Below are positions 18,027 through 26,479 of a stretch of DNA of 64,000 nucleotides, in pieces (position 1 is the stretch's first letter; each line of letters begins with the position of its first letter). The DNA is from Ga0077527 sp945862135 (GTDB lineage: Bacteria > Pseudomonadota > Gammaproteobacteria > Burkholderiales > SG8-41): assembly GCA_964203275.1 (NCBI GenBank), contig CAXNMF010000004.1:1-64000 (forward strand), in the 5' to 3' direction. The notes under the pieces were generated by a model that saw only the letters and a program-made list of their open reading frames with translations, was not told the origin of the DNA and made no database searches. Both the position numbers and the translations under genes were made by a program.

Positions 18027-19886
18027 TTATTTCGCGCCAGCCGCCGGCTTCCACACCTCGCCGATCGAGATGCGTTCTAGCTTGCGGCGGTTCCCGTAGT
18101 AGAGATTGACGATGCCGCGCGAAACCATCACCGCGCTGAACATCGAAGTCAGAATGCCGAGGCAATGCACCACGGCAAAGCCGCGCACCGGGCCGGAGCC
18201 GAACGCAAACAGCGCAATGCCGGCGATCAGCGTGGTGATATTGGAGTCCAGAATGGTCGCCCATGCCCTCTCGTAACCTGAATGCAGCGCCGCCTGCGGC
18301 GTCATGCCATTACGTAGTTCCTCGCGGATGCGCTCGTTGATCAGCACATTGGCGTCAATCGCCATACCGAGCGCCAGAGCGATGGCAGCGATACCCGGCA
18401 GTGTAAGAGTCGCCTGTAGCATCGACAGCAGCGCAATCAGGAACAGCAGGTTCGCCGACAGCGCGATGATCGAGATCACCCCCATGCCGGCATAGTAGAA
18501 AACCATGAACACCGCAATTGCTGCAAAACCCATCCACATTGACTGGAAACCGATCTCAATATTCTCCGCGCCCAGCGACGGTCCAATGGTGCGCTCCTCG
18601 ATGATTTCCATCGGCGCCGCCAGCGCGCCTGCCCGCAGCAGCAGCGAAACATCCTTCGCCTCCTGCGTCGTCATGCGCCCGCTGATCTGCACCCGCCCGC
18701 CACCGATTTCGGTACGAATGACCGGGGCCGTGACCACCTCGCCCTTGCCGCGCTCGAACAGCAGGATGGCCATGCGCTTGCCGACATTTTCACGTGTGTA
18801 CTGCTGGAAGATTCTGGCACCGGTGCCGTCGAGGTTCAGGTGCACCGCCGGCTCGCCGGTCTGGTTGTCGAATCCGGGCTGGGCATCGTTGATGCGTTCG
18901 CCGGTCAGGATGACCTGTTTTTTCACCAGTACCGGTTGTCCACCGCGCTCGTAATAAAGCTCTGTGCCGAAAGGTACTTGGCCGGATTTCGCCTGCTGCA
19001 GCATCGCCGGGTCCATGCGTTCGTCATCGACCATGCGCACTTCCAGTGTTGCAGTACGGCCGAGAATGTCCTTCGCCTTGGCGGTGTCCTGCACACCCGG
19101 CAACTGCACGACCACACGGTCGGCGCCCTGCTGCTGGATGATCGGCTCAGCCACGCCAAGCTCGTTCACGCGGTTACGCAGTGTGGTGATGTTCTGCTGC
19201 AGCGCGAATTCCTGGTTCTTGCGCTGGGCTTCGATGCTCAGCGAACCGCTGATGCGGAATTCACCGCCGTCGTCCGCCGCACGCAACTCAAGGTCGGGCA
19301 TTTCCTTGGAAATGCGGGCCAGTGCCTTGTCGCGCAGCGACGCATCGCGGAAACGCACGGAGATCGACTGGCCTTCGCGCGACAGGCCGGAGTACTGGAG
19401 GCGCTGTTCGCGCAGCAGGCCGCGAATGTCGTTGGTGTAAGCCTCAAGTTTCTTGGAAAGCGCGGACTTCATGTCGACCTGCATCAGGAAATGCACACCG
19501 CCGCGCAAGTCGAGGCCCAGATACATGGGCAATGCACCGATTGAAGCCAGCCACTGCGGGCTGCGCGACAACAGGTTAAGCGCCACCACATAGTCCTCAC
19601 CCAGCGCGGTCTGCAACGCGTCCTTCGCCTTGATCTGCTCTTCGGTGCCGTCAAACCGAGCCTTGACGCTGTTGGCATCAAGCGCGACACCGGTAGGCGC
19701 GAGTGAGGCTTTTTTCAGCGCGTCTTCGATCTTTGCCATCAACGCCGCATCGGCCTTCAGGTTGCTGCGCAGCGGCGACACCTGTACAGCAGGGACTTCG
19801 CCGTAGAAATTAGGCAGCGTATACAGAAAGCCAATCACCACAGCCGCGGCAATCAGCAGGTACTTCCACAGGGGATAGCGGTTCAT
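18027..19886 (-). CDS. secD: Protein-export membrane protein SecD
   Basis: A 619-residue RND-superfamily subunit of the Sec accessory complex. MNRYPLWKYLLIA is the start, followed by the first helix, the large periplasmic P1 domain with YLGLDLRGGVHFLMQVD, and the C-terminal helices with ALALGMAIDANVLINERIREEL, containing the conserved acidic residue needed for proton coupling. The ATG at 19886 is favoured over an upstream frame extension to 19928 that adds non-conserved residues. Confidence 0.97.
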   Translation of the reverse strand: MNRYPLWKYLLIAAAVVIGFLYTLPNFYGEVPAVQVSPLRSNLKADAALMAKIEDALKKASLAPTGVALDANSVKARFDGTEEQIKAKDALQTALGEDYVVALNLLSRSPQWLASIGALPMYLGLDLRGGVHFLMQVDMKSALSKKLEAYTNDIRGLLREQRLQYSGLSREGQSISVRFRDASLRDKALARISKEMPDLELRAADDGGEFRISGSLSIEAQRKNQEFALQQNITTLRNRVNELGVAEPIIQQQGADRVVVQLPGVQDTAKAKDILGRTATLEVRMVDDERMDPAMLQQAKSGQVPFGTELYYERGGQPVLVKKQVILTGERINDAQPGFDNQTGEPAVHLNLDGTGARIFQQYTRENVGKRMAILLFERGKGEVVTAPVIRTEIGGGRVQISGRMTTQEAKDVSLLLRAGALAAPMEIIEERTIGPSLGAENIEIGFQSMWMGFAAIAVFMVFYYAGMGVISIIALSANLLFLIALLSMLQATLTLPGIAAIALALGMAIDANVLINERIREELRNGMTPQAALHSGYERAWATILDSNITTLIAGIALFAFGSGPVRGFAVVHCLGILTSMFSAVMVSRGIVNLYYGNRRKLERISIGEVWKPAAGAK

Positions 19887-19966
19887 TTTGGGCGCGTGAG
19901 TGGTATGGCGTAGAAGGACAGCGGGCAAAGCGAAACTTCGGCCGGAGCCGCGTCCCGCCCTGCGCC

Positions 19967-20296
19967 TTACTGGATGGTCTTGAGGGTGCCTTTGGGCAGC
20001 ACGATCTGAATCGCCGCCCGCTGGATCTGAATCTCGACGTTCTCGGCGACGGAAACGGTCGCATACTGCGCATCGATCTTGCTGATGCGGCCGAGAATGC
20101 CGCCGGCGGTGATGACTTCATCACCCTTCTGCAGGCCTTCAACCATCGCCTTGTGTTCCTTGGCGCGTTTCATTTGCGGGCGGATCATCAGGAAATAGAG
20201 CACGCCGAACATGGCGAGAATCAGCAGCATGCTTTCGATGCCGCCGCCTTGCGCGCCTGCGGGCGCGGCCTGCGCCCAAGCTGGACTGATTAACAA
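19967..20296 (-). CDS. yajC: Preprotein translocase subunit YajC
   Basis: A small single-helix protein of the SecDF-YajC complex: an N-terminal SPAWAQA segment, a hydrophobic helix (SMLLILAMFGVLYFLMI), then RPQMKRAKEHKAMVEGLQKGDEV and the beta-rich tail with GGILGRISKID. The likely start is TTG at 20296, because GGAGG lies 6 nt upstream and family members start with similar short leaders. The longer frame to 20440 reads tgt sequence. 109 residues, the usual size. Confidence 0.93.
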   Translation of the reverse strand: MLISPAWAQAAPAGAQGGGIESMLLILAMFGVLYFLMIRPQMKRAKEHKAMVEGLQKGDEVITAGGILGRISKIDAQYATVSVAENVEIQIQRAAIQIVLPKGTLKTIQ

Positions 20297-20372
20297 GTGA
20301 AACCTCCGTGGTGTTGGCAAGCGCCCCGGCCTCGATCCGTGCCGCGACCGGGTGCGCCCAAAGTGTTGTATT

Positions 20373-21479
20373 TTAACATGATTCCGTTTCGCGGTCGGTT
20401 CCGTGAGCGGCCGCAAAAGCCGCCAGCCGGCCCCCGGCAATCGCCGTCCGCAACCCCGCCATCAGTTCCTGGTAATAGTGCAGGTTGTGCAGGGTATTGA
20501 GTCGTGCGCCGAGCATTTCGTTCACTCGTTGCAGGTGGTGCAAATAGGCCCGGGTGAAATTGCGGCAGGTATAGCAGCCGCAATCCGGGTCCAGCGGCCC
20601 GAGATCATCCCGGTAACGGGCATTGCGCAGCTTGATCACGCCATGACGGGTATAAAGCCAGCCGTTGCGGGCGTTGCGGGTCGGCAGTACGCAGTCGAAC
20701 ATGTCGATGCCGGCAGTCACCGCAGCAACGATGTCCGACGGGGTGCCGACACCCATCAGATAGCGCGGCCGGTCCGCCGGCAGCCGCGGCGCGGTGTGTC
20801 GCAGGATGCGCAGCATGTCCGGCTTGGGTTCACCCACCGACAGCCCGCCGATGGCATAACCGTCAAAACCAATGTCCGTCAGTGCGGCCAGCGATTCGTC
20901 GCGCAACGGTTCATACATGCCGCCCTGAACGATGCCGAACAACGCGTTCGGATTGCCGGCGTGCGCCGCCTTGCTGCGCGCCGCCCAGCGCATCGACAGC
21001 CGCATCGAATCGCGCGCCTGCTCCAGCGTCGCCGGATGCGCGGTGCATTCATCAAACGCCATCACGATGTCGGAATTGAGCACGCGCTGGATGCGCATCG
21101 ATTCTTCCGGCGTCAGGAAACAGGCGTCGCCGTTCACCGGCGACTGGAACTTGACGCCCTCCTCGCTGATCTTGCGCATCTCGCCCAGGCTGAATACCTG
21201 GAAACCGCCGGAGTCAGTGAGGATCGGGCCGTCCCAGCCCATGAAGCGATGCAGACCACCATGCGCGCCGATGACATCCAGCCCCGGACGCAACCACAGA
21301 TGGAAGGTGTTGCCGAGGACGATCTGCGCGCCCAGTTCGCGCACTTCCACCGGGCTCATGCCCTTGACGGCGCCATAGGTGCCGACCGGCATGAATGCCG
21401 GTGTGTCGATGCTGCCGTGCGCGGTTTGCAGAACGCCGCGGCGCGCGGCGCCATCCGTGGCGGAAACGTTGAATTGCAT
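20373..21479 (-). CDS. tgt: tRNA-guanine transglycosylase
   Basis: Exchanges guanine 34 of GUN-anticodon tRNAs for the queuosine precursor preQ1. 368 residues with the TIM-barrel fold. LTDSGGFQVFSL carries one active-site Asp, MFDCVLPTRNARNG carries the nucleophilic Asp, and the zinc site is CGCYTCRNFTRAYLHH. It lies 18 nt downstream of queA, the next enzyme of the same pathway. Confidence 0.97.
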   Translation of the reverse strand: MQFNVSATDGAARRGVLQTAHGSIDTPAFMPVGTYGAVKGMSPVEVRELGAQIVLGNTFHLWLRPGLDVIGAHGGLHRFMGWDGPILTDSGGFQVFSLGEMRKISEEGVKFQSPVNGDACFLTPEESMRIQRVLNSDIVMAFDECTAHPATLEQARDSMRLSMRWAARSKAAHAGNPNALFGIVQGGMYEPLRDESLAALTDIGFDGYAIGGLSVGEPKPDMLRILRHTAPRLPADRPRYLMGVGTPSDIVAAVTAGIDMFDCVLPTRNARNGWLYTRHGVIKLRNARYRDDLGPLDPDCGCYTCRNFTRAYLHHLQRVNEMLGARLNTLHNLHYYQELMAGLRTAIAGGRLAAFAAAHGTDRETESC

Positions 21480-21497
21480 GGTTGATTTGTATCTGAT

Positions 21498-22523
21498 TCA
21501 GGGCGCCCGGTCGATCAGCATGGCGTCACCATAGCTGAAAAACCGGTAACGCTGCTCGATCGCGTGCCGGTAGGCGTTGCGAATGTTGTCGAAGCCGCCA
21601 AAAGCGGACACCAGCATCAACAGTGTCGACTTCGGCAGATGAAAATTGGTAATCAAACGGTCAACGATACGTAATCGGTAACCGGGTAACACAAAAAGCG
21701 AAGTCTCCGCGCTGCCCGCCGTAATATCGCCAATGGCAGCAGCGGACTCCAACGCGCGCAGACTGGTGGTGCCGACCGCAACAATACGTCCTCCGGCGCC
21801 ACGGTGAGTATTGATCGCATCAACCGTCTGCTGCGACAGGCTGTACCACTCGCTGTGCATGCGGTGTTCAGCGAGGTCCTGCGTGCGCACCGGCTGAAAC
21901 GTACCGGCGCCGACGTGCAGGGTCAGATACGCTGTGCCTATGCCTTTGTCGCTCAAGGTATCGAGCAAAGCCGTATCGAAATGCAGGCCGGCCGTCGGCG
22001 CGGCCACGGCGCCGGGTGTACGCGCAAAAACTGTCTGATAACGCGTCTCATCATCGACGCCGGGCTGGTGTTCGATGTAGGGCGGCAGCGGCAATGCGCC
22101 AAAGCGTTCCAACTGTGCAAATACGTCCTCTTCCGGAAACCGGAGGCGATATAGTTCGCCTTCTCGGGCAACAACCCCCAACACCAGTCCGTCCGCCAGA
22201 TGGAGTTCGCTGCCGGCCTTGGGCGCATGGCTGGCACGGATCTGCGCCAGCGCTTCGTTTGATCCCAGAACACGTTCGATCAGGACTTCGATGCGGCCAC
22301 CGCTGGCTTTCTGCCCGGTCAGCCGCGCCTTGATGACTTTGGTGTCATTGAGCACCAGCAGATCACCCGCCCGCAGCAGGTCCGGCACATCGGTGAAGCG
22401 GTGATCGCGCAATACGCCGCTCTCTCCATCGAGATGCAGCAACCGGCTCGCCCGGCGTTCGGCCGCGGGCGATTGCGCAATCAGCTCTTCGGGAAGGTGG
22501 TAATCAAAGTCGTCCAGACGCAT
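21498..22523 (-). CDS. queA: S-adenosylmethionine:tRNA ribosyltransferase-isomerase
   Basis: Transfers and isomerises the ribosyl part of SAM onto preQ1 in tRNA to give epoxyqueuosine. 341 residues, with FDYHLPEELIAQSPA at the N-terminus and the conserved RTPGAVAAPTAGLHF, LTLHVGAGTFQPV and NFHLPKSTLLMLVSAFGG blocks. The ATG at 22523 (MRLDDFDYHLP) fits the family; the open frame continues upstream to 22589 without conserved residues. It is the first gene of the queA-tgt-yajC-secD-secF run. Confidence 0.97.
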   Translation of the reverse strand: MRLDDFDYHLPEELIAQSPAAERRASRLLHLDGESGVLRDHRFTDVPDLLRAGDLLVLNDTKVIKARLTGQKASGGRIEVLIERVLGSNEALAQIRASHAPKAGSELHLADGLVLGVVAREGELYRLRFPEEDVFAQLERFGALPLPPYIEHQPGVDDETRYQTVFARTPGAVAAPTAGLHFDTALLDTLSDKGIGTAYLTLHVGAGTFQPVRTQDLAEHRMHSEWYSLSQQTVDAINTHRGAGGRIVAVGTTSLRALESAAAIGDITAGSAETSLFVLPGYRLRIVDRLITNFHLPKSTLLMLVSAFGGFDNIRNAYRHAIEQRYRFFSYGDAMLIDRAP

Positions 22524-22598
22524 CGCGCGGATTATACGGACGGATACAGCGGATGGTTGCCGCATTGATGCTGTTTGACCGATAATCACCCTCCCCGT

Positions 22599-22683
22599 GC
22601 CTCGGTGGTGGAATTGGTAGACGCGCCGGACTCAAAATCCGGTGCCGCAAGGCGTGTCGGTTCGAGTCCGACCCGAGGCACCA
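22599..22683 (+). tRNA. tRNA-Leu(CAA)
   Basis: The 85-nt sequence folds as a class II tRNA. The acceptor arm is GCCTCGG (22599-22605) with CCGAGGC (22673-22679), followed by A and an encoded CCA at 22681-22683. The anticodon stem CCGGA/TCCGG encloses the loop CTCAAAA, giving anticodon CAA at 22633-22635. A long variable arm and the GGTTCGAGTCC T-arm are present. Leucine identity agrees with the long variable arm. Confidence 0.97.
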
Positions 22684-22748
22684 CTCATACAAGTCCCTTT
22701 GCGCCGCACCGGCGCAAGGCTTTCCCAGCCCAATCAACGGAAAAGACC

Positions 22749-23531
22749 ATGACTGAAAAGGAAATCGGCGTCAGCATCGACGGACATGTCGCAACAGTGG
22801 AACTGCGTCGTCCGCCCAACAATTTTCTCGATATCGATCTGATTGGTGAACTGGCCTCGGCGCTGGAAGCACTCGACAAGGACGACAACTGCCGCAGCAT
22901 CGTGCTCGCCGCCGCCGGCAAACATTTCTGCGCTGGCGCCAACCTGAAAAAACGCGTCGATGACGAGGCGGCCGGCAAAAAACAGGTCACTCAGCCGCGG
23001 CACCTGTATCACGAGGCACAACGCCTGGTGCAGACGCGCAAACCGATCGTCGCCGCCGTCCATGGCAGTGCCATCGGTGCCGGACTCGGCCTCGCACTGG
23101 TCGCCGATTTCCGCGTGACCTGCAAGGAAGCGCGTCTGGCAGCGAACTTTTGCGCGATGGGTTATCACCCCGGTTTCGGCATGACCGTCACGCTGCCGCG
23201 CCTGGTCGGCCATCAGACCGCAAAATGGCTGTTCCTGACCGGCAAACGTATTCCCGGCGAAGAAGCTGTTGAACTGGGACTGGCTGATCGTCTGGTCGCG
23301 CAGGATCAGGTACGCCTGGTCGCACAGGAAATGGCGGCCGAGCTGGCGAAGTCCGGCCCGCTGGCGGTGCAGGCGACTCGCGAAACACTCAATGGGGATC
23401 TGTTCGCGGCCTTCCGCGCCGCAACCGAACGTGAAGCGTTCATCCAGATGATGCTGCGCGAAACCAACGACTTCAAGGAAGGCGTCAAGGCAGGCTTTGA
23501 CCGACGCGATCCGGTGTTTACCGGAAGCTGA
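22749..23531 (+). CDS. Enoyl-CoA hydratase/isomerase family protein
   Basis: A 260-residue crotonase-fold enzyme. The oxyanion-hole segments HFCAGANLKK and GSAIGAGLGLALVADFRV are present. The usual second catalytic Glu region reads ANFCAMGYHPGFGMTVTLPRLVG, and the position where classical hydratases have Glu is not clearly acidic, so it may be an isomerase or other crotonase activity. It starts at ATG 22749 after the tRNA; the open frame upstream of that reads through the tRNA and is not coding. Confidence 0.88.
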   Translation: MTEKEIGVSIDGHVATVELRRPPNNFLDIDLIGELASALEALDKDDNCRSIVLAAAGKHFCAGANLKKRVDDEAAGKKQVTQPRHLYHEAQRLVQTRKPIVAAVHGSAIGAGLGLALVADFRVTCKEARLAANFCAMGYHPGFGMTVTLPRLVGHQTAKWLFLTGKRIPGEEAVELGLADRLVAQDQVRLVAQEMAAELAKSGPLAVQATRETLNGDLFAAFRAATEREAFIQMMLRETNDFKEGVKAGFDRRDPVFTGS

Positions 23532-23550
23532 TCGCTTGCCGGACTGAAAT

Positions 23551-24384
23551 TCAGGGCACGGTGACTTCGACGTTGTCGATCAGCCGTGTCTTGCCCAGCC
23601 GGGCCGCCGCAAGTATCACCAGCTCGCGCTCGCCGTTGGACGGCGGTTGCAGATCAGCGCGGCGGCGCACGGCCACATAGTCGGGTTTCCAGCCGTGTTT
23701 GGCCAGTTCAGCCATCGCGCCGAGTTCAATGCGCTGATAATCCCGCGCGCCGAGTGCAATTTCGCCGCGGGAATTTTTCAGCACGCGGTACAGGCGCGTT
23801 GCTTCCTGGCGCTCAGCCGGCGTCAGATAGCTGTTGCGCGATGACAGCGCCAAGCCGTCTTCGGCACGAACCGTTTCCGCAAGGATCAGCTCGATCGGCA
23901 ATGCGAACTGGCGCACCATGTTAGACAGCACCAGACATTGCTGGTAATCCTTCTTGCCGAAAATCGCCGCATGCGGCGATACCATGTTGAACAGTTTCAG
24001 CACTACCGTGGCGACGCCGCGGAAATGCCCGGGACGCGCACCGCCATCCAGAATGTGCTGAAGATCGGAAGGTTCGACAACGTAAGTCTGCGGCTCCGGA
24101 TAAATTTCCTTCTCGTCAGGCGCAAACACCACATCGACGCCGGCATTGCGCAGGCGCTCACAGTCCGATTCGAAAGTGCGCGGGTAACGGTCGAAATCCT
24201 CGCGCGGACCGAATTGCAGCCGGTTGACGAAAATGCTGACCACGGTACAGGCTGCGCGCGGCTTGGCAATGCGCATCAGCTCGATGTGTCCTTCGTGCAG
24301 ATTGCCCATTGTCGGCACGAACACGTTGTCGGGTTCGCGCCGCAGGCGTTCGCGCAGCTCGGGCACGGAATGAATGATGTCCAT
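23551..24384 (-). CDS. panC: Pantothenate synthetase
   Basis: Condenses pantoate and beta-alanine with ATP in the coenzyme A pathway. 277 residues with the nucleotidyltransferase motifs PTMGNLHEGHIELM (HIGH-like), GARPGHFRGVATVVLKLFN, FGKKDYQQ and LSSRNSYLTPAER (KMSKS-like). It is downstream of panB on the same strand with an 88-nt gap that contains a hairpin at 24423-24443. Confidence 0.97.
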   Translation of the reverse strand: MDIIHSVPELRERLRREPDNVFVPTMGNLHEGHIELMRIAKPRAACTVVSIFVNRLQFGPREDFDRYPRTFESDCERLRNAGVDVVFAPDEKEIYPEPQTYVVEPSDLQHILDGGARPGHFRGVATVVLKLFNMVSPHAAIFGKKDYQQCLVLSNMVRQFALPIELILAETVRAEDGLALSSRNSYLTPAERQEATRLYRVLKNSRGEIALGARDYQRIELGAMAELAKHGWKPDYVAVRRRADLQPPSNGERELVILAAARLGKTRLIDNVEVTVP

Positions 24385-24422
24385 TGGAGACCGTGGGTCG
24401 GTGACAGGTAGTGGATAAAAGA

Positions 24423-24443
24423 GGGCGCATTATATATGCGCCC
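24423..24443 (-). terminator. Hairpin between panB and panC (weak terminator or attenuator)
   Basis: GGGCGCA at 24423-24429 and TGCGCCC at 24437-24443 enclose a TTATATA loop. On the minus strand the hairpin is followed by TCTTTTATCC, a poor T-tract. It may reduce read-through from panB into panC. Confidence 0.4.
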
Positions 24444-24472
24444 ACAGGCTGCAGCGGCGAACGCCGCGGGGA

Positions 24473-25267
24473 TCAGAAAGAGTGCTCGCGCCCCGGAAAC
24501 TTGCCCGAACGCACTTCTTCGACGTACAGCGCAACCGCGTCCTGGATCGAACCTGCGGCGGCCTTCATGAAATTCTTGACGAACTTGGCCTTTTTCCCGG
24601 GATAAACGTCCAGCATGTCATGCAGCACCAGCACCTGGCCGTGGCAATCGGCGCCGGCGCCGATGCCGATGGTCGGCACCTTGGCCGCAGCCGTGACCTG
24701 GCTCGCCAGCGCGGCCGGAATCGCTTCGAGCACGATCATGCCGGCGCCCGCCTGCTCCAGGATCCGCGCATCATCAAGCAGCCTCTGCGCGTCATCATCC
24801 GTCTTGCCCTGCACCTTGTAGCCGCCAAGCTGATGCACCGACTGCGGCGTCAGACCGAGATGACCGCAAACCGGTATGCCTCGCTCGGTCAGGAAGGTGA
24901 TGGTTTCCAGCATCGGCCGGCCGCCTTCGATCTTCACCATCTGCGCACCCGCAGCCATGATCTCGGCGGCGTTGCGGAAGGCATCCTGCGGGCTGACCTG
25001 GAAGGTGCCGAAAGGCATGTCACCGATGATGAATGCATTCTTCGCGCCACGGGCGACGCAGGCGGTGTGATAAACAATGTCTCGCAAAGACACCGGCAGT
25101 GTTGATTCATGACCCTGCAGCACATTGCCCAGTGAATCACCGATCAGCAGGGTCTCGACGCCGGCGGTATCCAGCAGAGCGGCGAAGCTGGCGTCGTAAC
25201 ACGTCAGCATGCTGATTTTTTGGCCGTCCCGCACCATCTTGTGCAGATTGCTCAGCGTGATACGCAT
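24473..25267 (-). CDS. panB: 3-methyl-2-oxobutanoate hydroxymethyltransferase
   Basis: The first committed step of pantothenate synthesis: adds a hydroxymethyl group from methylene-tetrahydrofolate to ketoisovalerate. 264 residues. Metal and substrate motifs are LLIGDSLGNVLQGHESTLPVS, IIGDMPFG, KIEGG and HLGLTPQSVHQLGGYKVQG. The ATG at 25267 (MRITLSNLHKM) is chosen over the frame extension to 25294. Confidence 0.97.
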   Translation of the reverse strand: MRITLSNLHKMVRDGQKISMLTCYDASFAALLDTAGVETLLIGDSLGNVLQGHESTLPVSLRDIVYHTACVARGAKNAFIIGDMPFGTFQVSPQDAFRNAAEIMAAGAQMVKIEGGRPMLETITFLTERGIPVCGHLGLTPQSVHQLGGYKVQGKTDDDAQRLLDDARILEQAGAGMIVLEAIPAALASQVTAAAKVPTIGIGAGADCHGQVLVLHDMLDVYPGKKAKFVKNFMKAAAGSIQDAVALYVEEVRSGKFPGREHSF

Positions 25268-25313
25268 GATGTTTCCTCTCGATGTACGGCTCAATGAGCC
25301 GGGTCAGTCCGGA

Positions 25314-25958
25314 TCAATTACCCAGGCTGAAAAATTCCCGTGGCCCGCGCAGCGCATTGATCCGCCGCAACAATAAATCAAAATCCGCCGGCGAATCAAC
25401 GAAGTTCAGATTGTCCGAGTTGACGATCAGCAGGGGTGCGTCATTGTAATGATGAAAAAACCGCGCATAGGTATCCGCCAGCCGCAACAGATAGTCATCA
25501 GGGATTGTGCGCTCATAAGTGGTGGCGCGGCGGCGCACGCGTTCAATCAGGGTTTCGACACCCGCCTGCAGGTATATCACCAGGTCCGGTTGCGGCGCCT
25601 GCGGTTTGAGATGATCGTAAATCTGCCGGTACAGCGCGAGTTCGGCATCATTGAGATTCATCCGCGCAAACAGCGGGTCTTTTTCCAGCATGAAATCGGC
25701 CACCGTGATGCCGCCGAACAGGTCGGACTGCGCCAGGTCGCGCACCTGGTTGCTGCGCTGGAACAGGAAAAACAGCTGCACCGACAGCGCATGCCGCACC
25801 GGATCCTGGTAAAAGCCGGGCAGGAAGGGATTGGCGTCGGGGTCTTCGAACAACGTCATCGCGCCCAGATGATCGGCCAGCTTTCGTGCCAGCGTGGTCT
25901 TGCCCGAACCGATCGGGCCTTCGACGACGATATAGCGGTATTTCGGATTAAGGCTCAT
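25314..25958 (-). CDS. Deoxynucleoside kinase
   Basis: A 214-residue P-loop kinase of the deoxynucleoside (dNK/dGK) family: Walker A GPIGSGKTTLARKLA, the substrate-site FLFQRSNQVRDL, the D-x-F-like VADFMLEKDPLFAR, and a LID region VRRRATTYERTI. It salvages deoxynucleosides by phosphorylation; the preferred base is not readable. It lies between folK and panB on the minus strand. Confidence 0.88.
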   Translation of the reverse strand: MSLNPKYRYIVVEGPIGSGKTTLARKLADHLGAMTLFEDPDANPFLPGFYQDPVRHALSVQLFFLFQRSNQVRDLAQSDLFGGITVADFMLEKDPLFARMNLNDAELALYRQIYDHLKPQAPQPDLVIYLQAGVETLIERVRRRATTYERTIPDDYLLRLADTYARFFHHYNDAPLLIVNSDNLNFVDSPADFDLLLRRINALRGPREFFSLGN

Positions 25959-25969
25959 GCCGGCATCCC

Positions 25970-26479
25970 TTAAGCCGGTATCCGCTGCAATTGCGCCACA
26001 CTGTCCACATTGACACTGGCCGCCAGTTCACGCACCGTGCCGCGCCCCGGCACCTGCATGTCGGGCGCCACTTCGGCCAGCGGAACCATCACAAAGGCCC
26101 GCTCCAGCATTCGCGCATGGGGAATCGTCAGTCCGGGGTCGTGCACCACGCTGTCTCCATACAGCACGATGTCGAGATCCAGAGTGCGCGGTGCGTTAGG
26201 GAATTCACGTACGCGGCCATTGACCCGTTCAATGTTCAACAGCGCATCAAGCAAGGCGTGCGGCGCCAATGAAGTTTCAATGATCGCCACCGCATTGATG
26301 AAATCCGGCTGATCGGCGTATCCCACCGGCGCGCTGCGATAGAGCGATGAACGCACGAGCAAACGTGTGTCTGGGAGCTCAGCGAGCGCGATGAAACCGG
26401 CTTCGATCTGGCGCAACGGTTCGCCGATATTGGCGCCGAGTGCGATGCAGGCCTTGCAGGGCGCCGACGTCACCACCAT
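25970..26479 (-). CDS. folK: 2-amino-4-hydroxy-6-hydroxymethyldihydropteridine diphosphokinase
   Basis: Transfers pyrophosphate from ATP to the pterin in folate synthesis. 169 residues with ALGANIGEPLRQIEAGF at the N-terminus and the signature region PNAPRTLDLDIVLYG followed by IPHARMLERAFVMVPLAEVAPD. Its ATG overlaps the stop of pcnB by one base, indicating an operon, a common pcnB-folK arrangement in proteobacteria. Confidence 0.96.
   Translation of the reverse strand: MVVTSAPCKACIALGANIGEPLRQIEAGFIALAELPDTRLLVRSSLYRSAPVGYADQPDFINAVAIIETSLAPHALLDALLNIERVNGRVREFPNAPRTLDLDIVLYGDSVVHDPGLTIPHARMLERAFVMVPLAEVAPDMQVPGRGTVRELAASVNVDSVAQLQRIPA

Noticed and set aside
20403..21485. 360-residue plus-strand ORF over tgt
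   Set aside because: Antisense to a fully conserved tgt gene.
22575..22748. N-terminal extension of the enoyl-CoA hydratase through the tRNA
   Set aside because: The extension is the translated tRNA-Leu sequence; the crotonase fold begins at 22749.
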